From Desmodus rotundus (taxonomy: Eukaryota; Chordata; Mammalia; Chiroptera; Phyllostomidae): a stretch of 64,000 nt of DNA. The notes under the pieces are model-generated. The model was not told the DNA's origin. It searched no databases and was given only the letters and a program-made list of their open reading frames with translations. Each line of letters begins with the position of its first letter. Position 1 is the stretch's first letter. Both the position numbers and the translations under genes were made by a program. The stretch covers positions 197,758,143 to 197,822,142 of the forward strand of contig NC_071387.1 of the NCBI RefSeq assembly GCF_022682495.2, in the 5' to 3' direction. This document shows, in pieces, positions 49,168 through 59,509 of the stretch.

Positions 49168-50055
49168 ATATGCAGCTGGAACTGCCCATCCCAAGTTGGG
49201 CTATCAGCCCCACCCAGGCATGAGTTTGGGTGGGACCAGAAATGACCCATCATGACATGGGAGGCACTACATCCAGAATCAAGCACACGCAGGACCAGTG
49301 GGCACAACCAGGCTGCATAAGCAGGTGGGCCACCGCTGTCGCACCAGCACCCCTCCCTCGGCTGACGACTGAGGGTGGAAGGATGGAAGCAGAGGGAAAG
49401 CCCAGGCTTGGATCGCAAATGGCTCGGTCAGGAAGGGGTGCAAGCTGAAACCAGACTGTGCCGCAGCCTCATTCACGGGTGGCCTTGGAAGACGGTGATA
49501 GGGAAAATCTTCCCGATGGGCAGGTTCTGGCGATATACCTGGTCATCCACTTTGTGTGGAAAGAGAAGTAGCCTGAGGTTAGAATACAGATGGACTCATG
49601 GCAGAAGCACGTGGCCATGCCAGCTGTCAGAGGCCTAGAAGGAAAAAGATGGGAAGATCAGGGATAAGAAGGAAGGTCTTGGGCCAGAGGCTCGCAGGTG
49701 GACACATGGGAGTGAGCACACCTCTACAGCAAGTATGCGTGTCCACTGGAGAGCAGCCACCACAGAAGAGGTTCCTAACCACCGACTCGGCCAGACGGCG
49801 TCAGCCGGCCTCGGTCATCAGCCACCGGAGTTGACAGGATGAACACGTGAATGAAGTGGCCACAGTAGCACAGACAGGGCCTTCACATAAACCCAATGGC
49901 ATGGACACACTCACAAGCCCAATCTAGCTAACTGCCACTGCAGAATGTCCAACCAGCCGCCTAGATGACCAGAGCTGGGCCCCCGACATGGCACATTCTC
50001 TAAGGAGACCGACCTGCCACTTGGTAGGAAGGTGACCACATAGGCCCCATCCACC

Positions 50056-50150
50056 TTGAACGGACCAAAATTCACTCTCACAGGAGTAAACACACACTCT
50101 GCGTATGGGTCTACCTGCAGGTCCTCGGCCAGCACCACCATCCACCCAGA
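50056..50150 (+). pseudogene. Retroviral pol remnant, integrase core-like
   Basis: The plus frame shows LTGVNTHSAYG followed by SASTTIH, which resembles the first strand of a retroviral integrase core. In that alignment the first catalytic Asp position is Asn, and the frame degenerates beyond it. Position, 0.9 kb after the RNase H-like piece in the same direction, supports the call but the similarity is short. Confidence 0.4.
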
Positions 50151-51334
50151 TCTCCCTTCTCAGAGTCCGCTGCCCAGCTGTGGGGACAGCAGTAAGCAGA
50201 GAGCCTGCAGTCATTGGCTCCTTCAGGGTCAGGCTCTGCTGCAGAGCCCCCTTCCCCAAAGCATGCCCCTTGTGAGGCTGCCTCCTCCAGGGGCAGAGGA
50301 AGATGGGGGTATGAAGGAGATTCCAGCTCAGTGCAAGAGATTCCACCAAGCCAGGCTTTATGGGCCCATCACAGGTGGACCACTCGCTCTGCTCAATCAA
50401 GCCTCCATGCTCTTGCCTGATTCCCCTTAAACATCCCTCACCCCAAACTGCACTGCAGCACCTGCTTGCAGAGATGCCAGCCTGAGGCCCATGTGCGGAC
50501 GCTCACAACTGCAGACCTTGTCCCACAGTTCCTTGCTACACTTGCAACTTTCAAAGACAAATGAGGTAAAAGTGAGGCAAGCAGTTCAAAGTATCCATCA
50601 CTGTCTCGGTCTTTATTGCAATTATTGTTATGACTGCAAACAAGTTTTAACTAGAAATTAAGGATTTACATATACTATGTTTAAACATATAATGCTGAAT
50701 CATAAAGTGGCAATCCTGGGATTAATAAGAATAATTTGTAGAAATAAAAGGTAATGGGGGGGGGGAATGAAAGAAAATCATTGAAAGGGAGGAGTTATAC
50801 ACAACCCTAACATGTAAAAATATTCGACTCAATCAGTCAAACATACTGGGGTGTCCTGGCGAAGCAGGGCTGGGGGCAGAGCTGGAACACCCCCGGGACA
50901 CTCTGAGCGGTGGGGACAACAGACTAACAGAGGCTGACAAAGACAGTGGCAGAGCCCATGTCCCCCAAGGGAGACAGGACACGTGCTTCACTGCACCTGT
51001 TTTCTCCGGGCTGATTCATAACCAACTGTGATAAAAACATGAAAAAGATATTACAATACGTACAGTTTTAACATAACAAAAACCAACTCAAAGACACCAT
51101 GCCTATTTGAAATAATGAAACTTCCAAAACTTTCTATGGTTTCCTGACAACAGTCCCCACTCCAAATCCAAACCCAAGTACTTTCCTTCCCCAGTTATCA
51201 GTAACGGAGACTATTAGGAAATATGAAATGACTCTTTCAATGGTATTATTTCATTTATGGGGGGCAAAAAGCAACGGCATCTGTCTACTTCTGGCTTCTC
51301 AGAGCTTACAAATATAATATCCCAAAGCAGTTAC

Positions 51335-51415
51335 CTCTTCTCCGGGATAAATGCTGTGTCTAATTCCTGTGCGCCTGGCTTTTGCGCTGCATTTGCAGAG
51401 TGGTCCATCATTCAT
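51335..51415 (-). CDS. DROSHA: DROSHA exon, window exon 4 (about residues 530-556), first zinc knot
   Basis: An 81-base exon, phase 0 at both ends, between acceptor ctgacag and donor gtaact. It encodes MNDGPLCKCSAKARRTGIRH plus SIYPGEE. The Cys pair of the CKC motif and the following His correspond to human Cys536, Cys538 and His549, three of the four ligands of one of the two structural zinc sites; the fourth, His1026, is in the exon at 111-213. The basic run AKARR is solvent-exposed in the family. Because the exon is frame-neutral, skipping it would keep frame but remove three zinc ligands. Confidence 0.97.
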
Positions 51416-52069
51416 CTGTCAGAAACAGAAGAGAAGTCACTTTTATTGGGGGGGCAAGTCCACGCCATGCTCAGTGACGCTTCGGAAACTGTGTGGGCTT
51501 TAATGTCATGAGAGCTGAAGCTCTGAAGGTGCCGTCACCGTTAGAAGATTAAATGATGTTCCCAAACCAGTAAAGCTGCAGGCTGTCTATGCTGTCCCAA
51601 AAAAGGAAGCAGTGTGACACCGTCGGATTCCCAGGTCACTGGTGCAGCCAAGCAGGAGAGATCAGTGTCGGCACACTTTCGCCCCCATCCTCTCCTGCCA
51701 CTTTTCAGTATGTTCCTCCTACTTCTTATTTCGGGGAAAATGAAGCTTTCACAAAAGAAAAGCTTATTTTATATACCGAAGGAACACATAAAATGTGGTG
51801 AAAGTAGCCAGCAGATTAAATGTTTTCAAAAGAGACACCTAAAGCTATCTGAAGCAGAGAAAAGAAAACGCCCACTAGAACCAGAAAACTTTCAACACTA
51901 ACCAGGTAAGCCTGTGTCTGGTTTTTTACCCGAATTCACTGTACTGCCCTGAACTCCACCCACATGATTCAATACGTGAATAATCCCTAAATGCCTCTTG
52001 GGTAGAAAGATGACTGCTAAGTGTAGCGTGGGGCAGGTCGTGGCGGGGAATCTTAAATAGCTCAGGGTC

Positions 52070-52470
52070 CCCGTACTCAAGGAACATTTATTCTAGGTAG
52101 GAGAAATAACATACACCTAACATGCTTAGTAATCTTACAGGAAACGGAAAAATGTCAGTCCAGACGGAGATACCACTGGCTTCAAAGAGATGAAATATCT
52201 GAACAGCTGAACAGGACAGGAAGAGAAGGTGGCCATCCTCCATGAGACACCAGCAGGAGGACAGAAAGAGAAGGAAGAAACCCTCCGTTACAAGCTCCAG
52301 GGACACTAGAGCCATCTACGCGGAATGCACCGTGAATGTGAGCACGAAGACCAAACAGAACTGTGGCCAAAATCTTAAAGGGCCTTAAAAGCCAGTTTCA
52401 TGACTTCATTTGACATAAATGGCAATATGGAATCAAAGAGGAGACGGGAGCATCAGTCTGGAGAAAGAGA
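52070..52470 (+). mobile_element. Possible L2-like LINE fragment
   Basis: Weak resemblance: aacatttattctaggtagg, later gggccttaaaagccagtttc and a GA-rich end. Order and spacing fit an L2 fragment but no single motif is diagnostic. Confidence 0.35.
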
Positions 52471-52879
52471 AAGTGGAATTCCATTTCTCACTTTCTTTGT
52501 ACTAATAAAAATGTATGTATTATATATATCTATATCATAACATATATATTTACACAAACACAGACATTTCTTTAAAGTTCTAGAGGTGTATAACTCAATT
52601 GTGTCCAAGGAAAATATCTCAATGAGACTTTGAAAAGAAATAGGAAAGTAAAAAACTGTAACTTTCTTTATCCTTTCAGGAAACCTAAAGCTCCAGGTGG
52701 TACAGCAGAGAAGTAACATTGCTACCTTAAAAAACAATACCAGGTTAAGATATTATCCAAAGTAACAGCTGGCAGACAGAGACGTGACGAGCCCCTCAAA
52801 AGCCACAGCACACTCCTTATGACGGTCACAACTTGGGATGAAAAATGTGGAAAAATCACCCCGTGCTCACTGATCTCCA

Positions 52880-53270
52880 GGCGAGCAGATAGACATCCCC
52901 CACTCCCGCCTTGACCAGGGTCTGGGCCCTCGTGCAGACCAGCCCTTCAAGAGGCCCAGCTGTCCCGAGGACACAAAACCAGACACAGTAAAACATGGTG
53001 GTGGGGCCACACAGAACGCTCAGACGGGACTGACGCCCACAGAGACCAAGGGATGGGCAGAACAGTCCATCACAGAACCCACGTGGGGGGACGGGGTACG
53101 AATGGACACCAGATGGGGACAGAAGTGCTCTGCGATCAGAATGTGATGGTGGTTGTTCAGTCCTGTGAAGGTTTAAAGAACACTGAATTGTACACTTTAA
53201 CAGTTACTGTCTAAACTATATATGGTATGTGAATTACAACTCACTAAAGCTGGTTAAAAGATCATATATA
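52880..53270 (+). mobile_element. L1 3' UTR end
   Basis: The last part reads gtgatggtggttgttcagtc, then ctgaattgtacactttaaca and ggtatgtgaattacaactca, the typical end of an L1M 3' UTR. Upstream sequence (52880-53100) is diverged and its assignment is weaker. Antisense to DROSHA. Confidence 0.7.
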
Positions 53271-54126
53271 TGATTAATATATCAAAGTAAGTTTCAAAAT
53301 ACATTGATATTTGCAAACATTTCTGCTCAAATCACAGGGGCAAAAGGGACCACAAAGTACATTTCTGTCAGGCATTCTATTGAGAAAAAAATGTAGAGAG
53401 CTGTCATCTCACGAGAGCCAGAGGAGAACATTCAAATTAATATAGTACGGTATGAGTTTATTTGTAAAATACGAATTTTGAGTTATCTTTTTATAGGAAC
53501 ATGTTTGATTATGCTTAATAACTTAATATGATTAGACACTATATTTGTTTGGGCTGCACATTTGTAAAATACCAATCTCTTGTAAAGATACTATTCTGTA
53601 TTATGTAGTACTTCATAACAAAACAGTAAGCAGAAATAAAAATATGTCTGGCTAGGACATCATTAGCTCGAACTCGCTTAACAAGGGAGAGAATTTACAT
53701 GGAATTGTGGTATTACCAGCTGAGAAACATGAAGTCTTCTAGCACTGAAGACATTGTTTATCACACTGCTACAAGACACCTTCCAGACGAAGCGTTTTAA
53801 AAAGACCTGTGAGTCCTCTCTCCCTCACCCTGCCATTTGTCTCCTTCCCTTTACTGCGCGTTTAATGAGGCGGCACCATTACCCGGTTCCCTAGCACAGG
53901 ATTTACCAGCATCGTCAAATGTGATTCAGGGGGCAGTTGCTCTGGTGCTGATGCTCTGGGGCGGAACTCGGAAGCTGAAAAGAAATGGGCTCTGAAGAAT
54001 GACGCACGGCCCTGAGAGTACAACCCAGTTCCAGGGCCAGCCGACATGCATCTTCTGAGCCTGGAGGCGTAAAGGCGACGTGCTGGTTAGCAGCCACCAC
54101 AGCAAGAACATAAAACACGTGCGCAC

Positions 54127-54281
54127 CTGGCCTGGGTCGTTGTACCACAGTTCGTCGTGCAGCCGGTCAGGATGGGCCTTCTTGCGTTTGATTTCTGCAA
54201 TGACGTCGAAAACCTCAGAGTCTGAGCTGCTCGAACAGGTGCTGTCCTCATCGGACTCACACTCGGACTCGCTGGAACTTT
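54127..54281 (-). CDS. DROSHA: DROSHA exon, window exon 3 (about residues 478-529)
   Basis: Acceptor ctgtcag is followed by AA-AGT-TCC, which completes a Glu codon; the exon ends in phase 0 with GGC-CAG before donor gtgcgc, a weaker donor than most here (G at +3, C at +4). It encodes a Ser/Glu/Asp-rich segment (SSSESECESDEDSTCSSSSD), likely disordered and a plausible casein-kinase substrate, followed by EVFDVIAEIKRKKAHPDRLH and DELWYNDPGQ. The acidic segment is a loop of the central domain in family knowledge. Sequence is as in human as far as I recall. The phosphorylation idea is inference only. Confidence 0.96.
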
Positions 54282-54829
54282 CTGACAGAGGTGAGGGAAA
54301 GACGTGAAGAGAGGTTGAAGAAATTCACAAGACGTGTATACGTGGCGACCTTCCAAACGACCCACACCTCTTCATGTAAGGACAACTGTTTATGTTTTCA
54401 GCGAATATTTGAGTGCCTGCTCTGCCCCAAGCGCTCTGCTCCACAATACCATGACAAATAATATGGCCCCGAATGCTAAGTCACGATCTAGCTGGGAAAG
54501 CAAACAAAGATTTTTACAGAGAAAGGCTTAATGACGATGTCAGAGAAAATGCAAACCCTAGTAGTACCGGGTTTCACATTTTAAAAAGTGCAGCAAAAAG
54601 AGCAAGTCCCCCGATCTGGAAAGGTCACCAACGAGTCCCTGGCCGGGGTGCACCCGCTCCGGGCAGGCAGGTGGGCCATGGGCTCAGGAGGAGAAGGTGA
54701 GAGGAACGGAGCCTAGAGGGCTGGAGCCAAGGCCAGGTGGTGAGGGCTGAAGGGTGGTGACTGCCCAACTCGGTTTAAATTTTTTCTCTCGATAGTAGCA
54801 ATAAAAGACTTCAGACCTTGGAAGTAGCT

Positions 54830-55158
54830 GCATAAAAACAGATCGAGAATGATGCTAAGTGAAGTGAGCCAGTCCAGAAAGACGAACGCCGCGTGGCTCC
54901 ACTGATGTGCGGCACCCAGCGCGGTCAGGTCCACAGAGACAGAGAGCAGAACGCTGAGTGCCAGGCACTGGCGGGAAGGGCCGGGCAGGGAAGCGGTATG
55001 GGAATTGCTGTTCGATGGGAACAGCGTTTCAGGTTAGCAGGATAGAGAGAGTCTAGAGGTCACACCACGATGTGAACGTACTCAACACTGCTGAACTGTA
55101 AACTTAAAAATGACTTTGTGTTATGTATACTTTAGCACAATCTTAAAAAACACAGACC
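54830..55158 (+). mobile_element. L1 3' UTR end
   Basis: Begins with an L1-like block (gaatgatgctaagtgaagtg, agccagtccagaaagacgaa) and ends ctgctgaactgtaaacttaa followed by gttatgtatactttagcaca, typical of an L1M 3' end. Middle part partly replaced or deleted. Antisense to DROSHA, immediately followed by a MIR. Confidence 0.75.
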
Positions 55159-55194
55159 TGGAACTTAGATTAATCCTACAAGAGATGAACGCAG

Positions 55195-55395
55195 TACAGC
55201 ACAGTAACGACGCTTACACAGCTGTCCCTTCGAGTGCACTTATGGGACAGATGCCACTGTCTCCCTCTGTTACAGACAACGAAAGTGAGGCACAGAGAGA
55301 GTAAATCACTTGCTCAAGGTCACATTTCAAGTGGAGGAGCAGGGACTCGAACCCAGGCCAGCTGGTTCAGTCCGCGCTTTTACCCCCACGGATAC
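55195..55395 (-). repeat. MIR SINE
   Basis: Reverse MIR: acaacgaaagtgaggcacag, agagagtaaatcacttgctc, aaggtcacatttcaagtgga, gcagggactcgaacccaggc, then the 5' end with cagtccgcgcttttaccc. Well preserved. Confidence 0.88.
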
Positions 55396-56034
55396 CGCCT
55401 CGCCTGTCAGCCTGAGACGCACAGTGAAGGCGGGCAGGGGAGAGCCACGGCACACAAGGAAAACGCGTAAGGAATGTCTCATCTCTACACGGCCTTCTGC
55501 TAGGGGCCAAGGACACAAAGTGGTGAACAGCGGTTTCCGTCCTCAAAGAGCTCAGCGTCTACTTGAAACCTCAGACACGGGAAAAATATGAGAAAGTTGC
55601 GGAAACTGTCTACGTGAGCGGCAGAAACTTTCACGGAGCTGCACTCCCTCGTCAGGCCAGGGGCACCCTGACAGTGGCCAGGGCCACAAGGGGCTGCCTG
55701 TGTGTCAGAGGCACAGGGAACAGGGAACAACAGGTCCCCACTTTTGGCAGGAGGCTGAACTATGGTACCTCTGACTCTGACTAGACAATTCTACAAGGAA
55801 CACAATTGTTAGTGTGCCTTGCAAACAAGATTTCTTACGCATTCTGCCGAATGTGACTGGGAAAAACTGCAATCAAAAAGAAGAACATTCCATTGTTATG
55901 TGTTCTGCGGCTATAATTAAGGAAAATGAAAGGAAAAAGGGAATTTCCACTTGGGACTCCCAAGAACACATCCCAAAAGGCCGGGGCTAAGCAATAATAA
56001 AAGCACAGTCTTGGTCGAGTAACTTGTGACTCAC

Positions 56035-56176
56035 CTAAATCTTCATCTAGCTTCGTCTTGGGAGGCTCCCACGGAGGTCTAGCGGCTTTGGCCTTTTCTT
56101 GCCGGCTCCCCAACTCTTCCTCAAATTTGTCATATAGGTCACGGAGCCTACTTGTGCCAACCACAGTGGAATCTCC
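56035..56176 (-). CDS. DROSHA: DROSHA exon, window exon 2 (about residues 431-478)
   Basis: The exon begins in phase 0 with GGA-GAT-TCC after acceptor ttcaaag and ends with one base (G) of the next codon before a strong donor, gtgagt. It encodes 47 residues beginning GDSTVVGTSRLRDLYDKFEEE and ending PPWEPPKTKLDEDL. The first part is likely helical and highly charged; the Pro-rich end leads into a disordered acidic stretch in the next exon. I see no difference from the remembered human sequence in this exon. It belongs to the N-terminal part of the central domain that packs against the RNase III core; that assignment rests on family knowledge. Confidence 0.96.
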
Positions 56177-56974
56177 CTTTGAAAAATGAAGGGTCAGTAT
56201 TAGAAACTCCATTAAAAATAGTCTTTCCAAAGATACATAAGACCTCAGAAGTAATCAAAGATTTGTAACAGCAAGGGGCCATTTTCAACCCTCAATTTAA
56301 CAAACGTATAAATACAAAATGCCCAATGCTGGTAATTATGCTCTAAATCCAACACAAATCTACGCCTTCCTCAGGAAGGCGCACTTTGCCAACATTCAAA
56401 AACATTAAAACTATTTACCTCTGCCTTTTTGACATAACAAAAATCAACCAGGACCCGCTGCGAATTCATAATACCCGACACGTTCCTAGAAATCACCCCC
56501 CACACTAACTGCAAATCTCCAGCGTCCATCTTTCATATTAACCCAATGACCAAAGAGAAGTAACCCATATATCCCTACACCCCCCCCATAAATACACAGA
56601 CACACACACTCACACAACACTCCACAAACCACACACACGGGGCTCTGCCGTGCGTTTCTACTCTCTTCCCAGGCTGAAAAGCATCTTAAATGCCCACACT
56701 CTTTCCGGTAAGAACATTAAATCATGAAATGTGCAGTGCATCCCGAGGGGACCATTGCTCCCCTCAGCCCCACCTCTCTGCTGCACCGGTGGTGCTGGGG
56801 CCGCACTGGCCTTCCTAACCCTCACTGCCCCGGACAACTGAACCCAAAGCCAAGTGCTGGGCTGCCGGTGCACCAGCCTTCCTTCTATTTCGGAATTGGA
56901 ACACATCCATAAAAACTAAGAAAAAAATAAAAGTTCTGGAGCCTCACTGTCTTCAACTTTGTTTTGTTTTAAGA

Positions 56975-57472
56975 ATAACAGCTATGGCATATGTGATCAA
57001 TGTTACAAAATCTGAGATGAACAGATTATTCTGGATTATCTGGATAGGCCCAATATACAAGCCTTTCATAGCCGAGAACCTTCCCAAAGGGAGTCGGAGG
57101 TGCAAGAGAAGAGGAGGCAGAGATACTCAAAGCACAAGGAGAACTCCTCCCCTGCTGCTGATGTGGAAGGTGAAGGAAAGGGTCCCCAGAGGTACATGGC
57201 TTCTAGAAGCTGGAAACAGCCCTCACCTGCCAGCCAGCAAGGAAACACGCACTTCAAACCTATAGCCACAAGAATATGAACTCTGCCACAATATGAACGA
57301 GCAAGAAAACAGATTCTCTCCCAAAAGGAACGCAGCTCTACTGACACCTTTATGTAGCTGATGAGACCCAAGAGTGACTTCTGACCTCCACAACTGTGAG
57401 ATAATGCATGTGTGTTGTTTTAAGCCCCAGTTTGTGGAAATCTGTTATGGCAGCCATGGAAGGCAAATCCCT
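56975..57472 (+). mobile_element. MLT1-type solo LTR (ERVL-MaLR)
   Basis: The plus strand runs tggattatctggataggccc, through a purine-rich middle (agagaagaggaggcagagat, tagaagctggaaacagccc), to gacttctgacctccacaact, gtgagataatgcatgtgtgt, tgttttaagccccagtttgt and ctgttatggcagccatgga, the standard end of MLT1 LTRs. No internal region was seen. Antisense to DROSHA. Confidence 0.75.
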
Positions 57473-57824
57473 GAAGAAGAGAGAAGACACAGTTCTGGAG
57501 GGGGATGAAAGAAAGGACCTGTGGGAGCTCGGGGCAAATTTCTAGAGGAAGCCTCCACTCACCAGTGCCCTCTGCACCCCGCGTGAGGTGTGTCTGGACG
57601 TGACGCCTGGGGCTGCGGCGGTCACCCTGCAACCACGGTGGGTGCTCCAGGGACAGCAGATGCCGGACCAAAGCCCTGCCTCCCCTGAGCCACGAAACAA
57701 GCACGTGCCACCGCCTCCCTGCAGACATCTCGCTGAGAAAAACCAACCAGGCTCATTGAAGACATGACTAGTCAAGGGTAGTTACAGCTGTTTTCTGCAC
57801 AACAACAGGCGGCTACCCGGAGAA

Positions 57825-58365
57825 ATGCAGCGTTACACAGCTTTGCCGTGTGCGAACGTGGTCGCACGCTTGCACAAACCTGGAGGACACAGCCTATCGC
57901 CCGCCCCAGCTACCTGGACAGACCGCTGCTCCTGGGCAACAAGCCCATATAGCACGTCATGTACAGAACAATGCAGCACTCAGTCAGGCACGAGGGACAG
58001 TGACGCACTAGGGACGCAGCACAGACACGAGACACAGGAGGCGGCTGCCAGTGTGACGTGGCACACTGTTTTACCGCACCTTGTATACAAAGAGAAAGGA
58101 TGTCCTCTAGAACAGCAATAAAGTGCACAGTGTCGTAGACACATAAACTGTAACACGGCCATTTGTTGCCGTCACCAAGTATCACCTACTGTACGTAATC
58201 GTGGGGGCTACCCCTTGACACAACTGGCACCCCCACAAATACGTGAGTGGCGCGGGTGCTATGGCATTGCAATGGCTACAGAGTCACGAGATGACAAAGT
58301 CTGCAGCTCCGTAGGGGACCGCCGTCGCCCATGCGGCCCGTGGTGCGTGACCCTGTTTACAGCAA
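57825..58365 (+). mobile_element. MER2/Tigger-type DNA transposon, internally deleted
   Basis: The two ends match a Tigger-group element as I remember it: near the left gagaaatgcagcgttacaca, gccgtgtgcgaacgtggtcg, gcacaaacctggaggacaca; near the right acataaactgtaacacggcc, tcaccaagtatcacctactg, cacaaatacgtgagtggcgc, gaccgccgtcgcccatgcgg. CpG sites are unusually abundant for so old a copy. The middle of the autonomous element is absent. The outermost terminal repeats are too decayed to place. Confidence 0.7.
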
Positions 58366-58384
58366 CGTTCTTCAGTGACAAATA

Positions 58385-58485
58385 CTTCCCTGCCCGGGAT
58401 GTTCTCAGGATTAAATAAGATAGTATGAGAAGCATGGAGTAAAGTTCTGGCACCATAAAAGTGCTCAGTATGCGAGCTTTCCCTT
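58385..58485 (+). repeat. MIR SINE, 3' part
   Basis: Plus direction: gttctcaggattaaataaga, ggagtaaagttctggcacca, taaaagtgctcagtatgcga, the 3' end of MIR. It begins where the MER2/Tigger-type element ends. Confidence 0.65.
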
Positions 58486-59288
58486 CCCCGTATTACATGA
58501 GTTATGACTTAAAACTCTGCTCTAATTTATCAAGTAAAATATCACGCCACTATGAGAGAGTTCTGAAACCCTTTTTTCCAAAGACAAGGGAGTCCTCGTA
58601 AGTAAGGGTTCAGTCCCAGACGAAGCCACTTTCACAGAATTCCAGCCAACAGCATGCTCTCTCCTCTGACCCCACGCACTGAGTCTAACATCGGCCACCT
58701 CCTAGGTCCTGAGTCTGCAGATACTCATTCCTTTTCTCTTCCACTTAATCAATGGACACTACTGCGTGTCTATCCTCCACGGACAAGCAATGGGACAAAG
58801 GCATTGCACCTTCGGGAGAAGAGAGAGAAAAAAGGGAGAGTGACAGAAAACGAGGTGGAGATGGAAGAAAGGGAAAGGGAAGCGAGCCCACGGAGGAGGC
58901 CATGGAGACCCCCACGGCAGCGCGGTGCGGCAGCCGAGCCCGCCTCTCACGGCACGCACACCGAGTCTCTCGGGAGCCCATGACGAGTGACCGTACCTGC
59001 CATTCCACAAGCCAGCCAACAGGCACGGTGAACTTCCCACGGTGACGTTCGGTCAGCCACACACTTCTAACACGCAAACTCAAATTTCTGCTCATTTCCC
59101 ACGGGGGGGGAACGCACACACGTGCGCACATGTGCACACACGCCACAAACTGCACGGAGCAGCTGTGCGAGTGAGAGGTTACAAAACCCCCAGTACCTAG
59201 TCAAGCAGTGCCCTAGAAAATGCAGAACGGAGGGCCCTTTATCTAACCGACCACACTCCGGCCTTTGTAAACCAGTTTTAGTCTACAG

Positions 59289-59481
59289 CAGTGGTTCTCA
59301 CGCAGGGTGGGCGCTCCCCCAGGAGACACTGGCCATGTCCACAGACAGCTCTGGGTGTCACCACTGGGGAGGGGCTCTGCTGGCATCAAGTGCAGAGCAC
59401 AACAGCCCCAGAGCGTGGGGCGGGCCCCACCACGGAGAATCACCGGCACTACATGCCCACGGTGCCAGCGTCTGGAAACCG
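59289..59481 (+). mobile_element. MER20 (hAT-Charlie DNA transposon), complete
   Basis: Begins cagtggttctcacgcagggt and shows the MER20 body (cccccaggagacactggcca, tgtccacagacagctctggg, tgtcaccactggggaggggc, tggcatcaagtgcagagcac, acagccccagagcg). An eight-base target duplication flanks it: gtctacag at 59281-59288 and gtctgcag at 59482-59489, one mismatch. It lies just inside the intron next to the donor of exon 1. Confidence 0.88.
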
Positions 59482-59509
59482 GTCTGCAGCCCCTCCCCTT
59501 CAGACCTAC

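Larger units (their letters stand above)
46100..50420 (+). mobile_element. Decayed endogenous retrovirus internal region
   Basis: A GC-richer block inside the 5.9 kb intron reads on the plus strand like retroviral internal sequence. Near its left end gaagatcctgaagaaacatc and aactccgtcttagcatctat resemble an LTR 3' end, followed by ttggtaccaagagcgatcc, a possible primer-binding region. Further along lie an RNase H-like piece and an integrase-like piece in the order expected for pol. All frames carry stops or shifts, so nothing is functional. Class I affinity is a guess; boundaries are rough. Antisense to DROSHA. Confidence 0.55.
45392..51334 (-). other. DROSHA: DROSHA intron between window exons 4 and 5
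   Basis: A 5.9 kb intron whose middle (about 46.1-50.4 kb) is GC-richer than the flanks and carries decayed retrovirus-like sequence on the plus strand. The flanks 45.4-46.0 and 50.5-51.3 kb are AT-rich and show no named repeat apart from a run of ten G at 50756-50765. Confidence 0.85.
51416..54126 (-). other. DROSHA: DROSHA intron between window exons 3 and 4
   Basis: A 2.7 kb intron. It contains a probable L2 fragment and an L1 3' end. The 53.3-54.1 kb part is AT-rich and then GC-richer near the exon, with nothing I can name. Confidence 0.85.
54282..56034 (-). other. DROSHA: DROSHA intron between window exons 2 and 3
   Basis: A 1.75 kb intron with an L2 scrap near 54370-54480, an antisense L1 3' end and a MIR. 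From 55.4 to 56.0 kb I see nothing recognisable apart from possible further L2-like sequence. Confidence 0.85.
56177..59509 (-). other. DROSHA: DROSHA intron between window exons 1 and 2
   Basis: A 3.3 kb intron packed with old transposons: an MLT1-type LTR, a MER2/Tigger-type element, the 3' part of a MIR and a MER20. Short CA-rich tracts occur at 56595-56640 and 59113-59145. The 58.5-59.28 kb part shows nothing I recognise. Confidence 0.85.
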
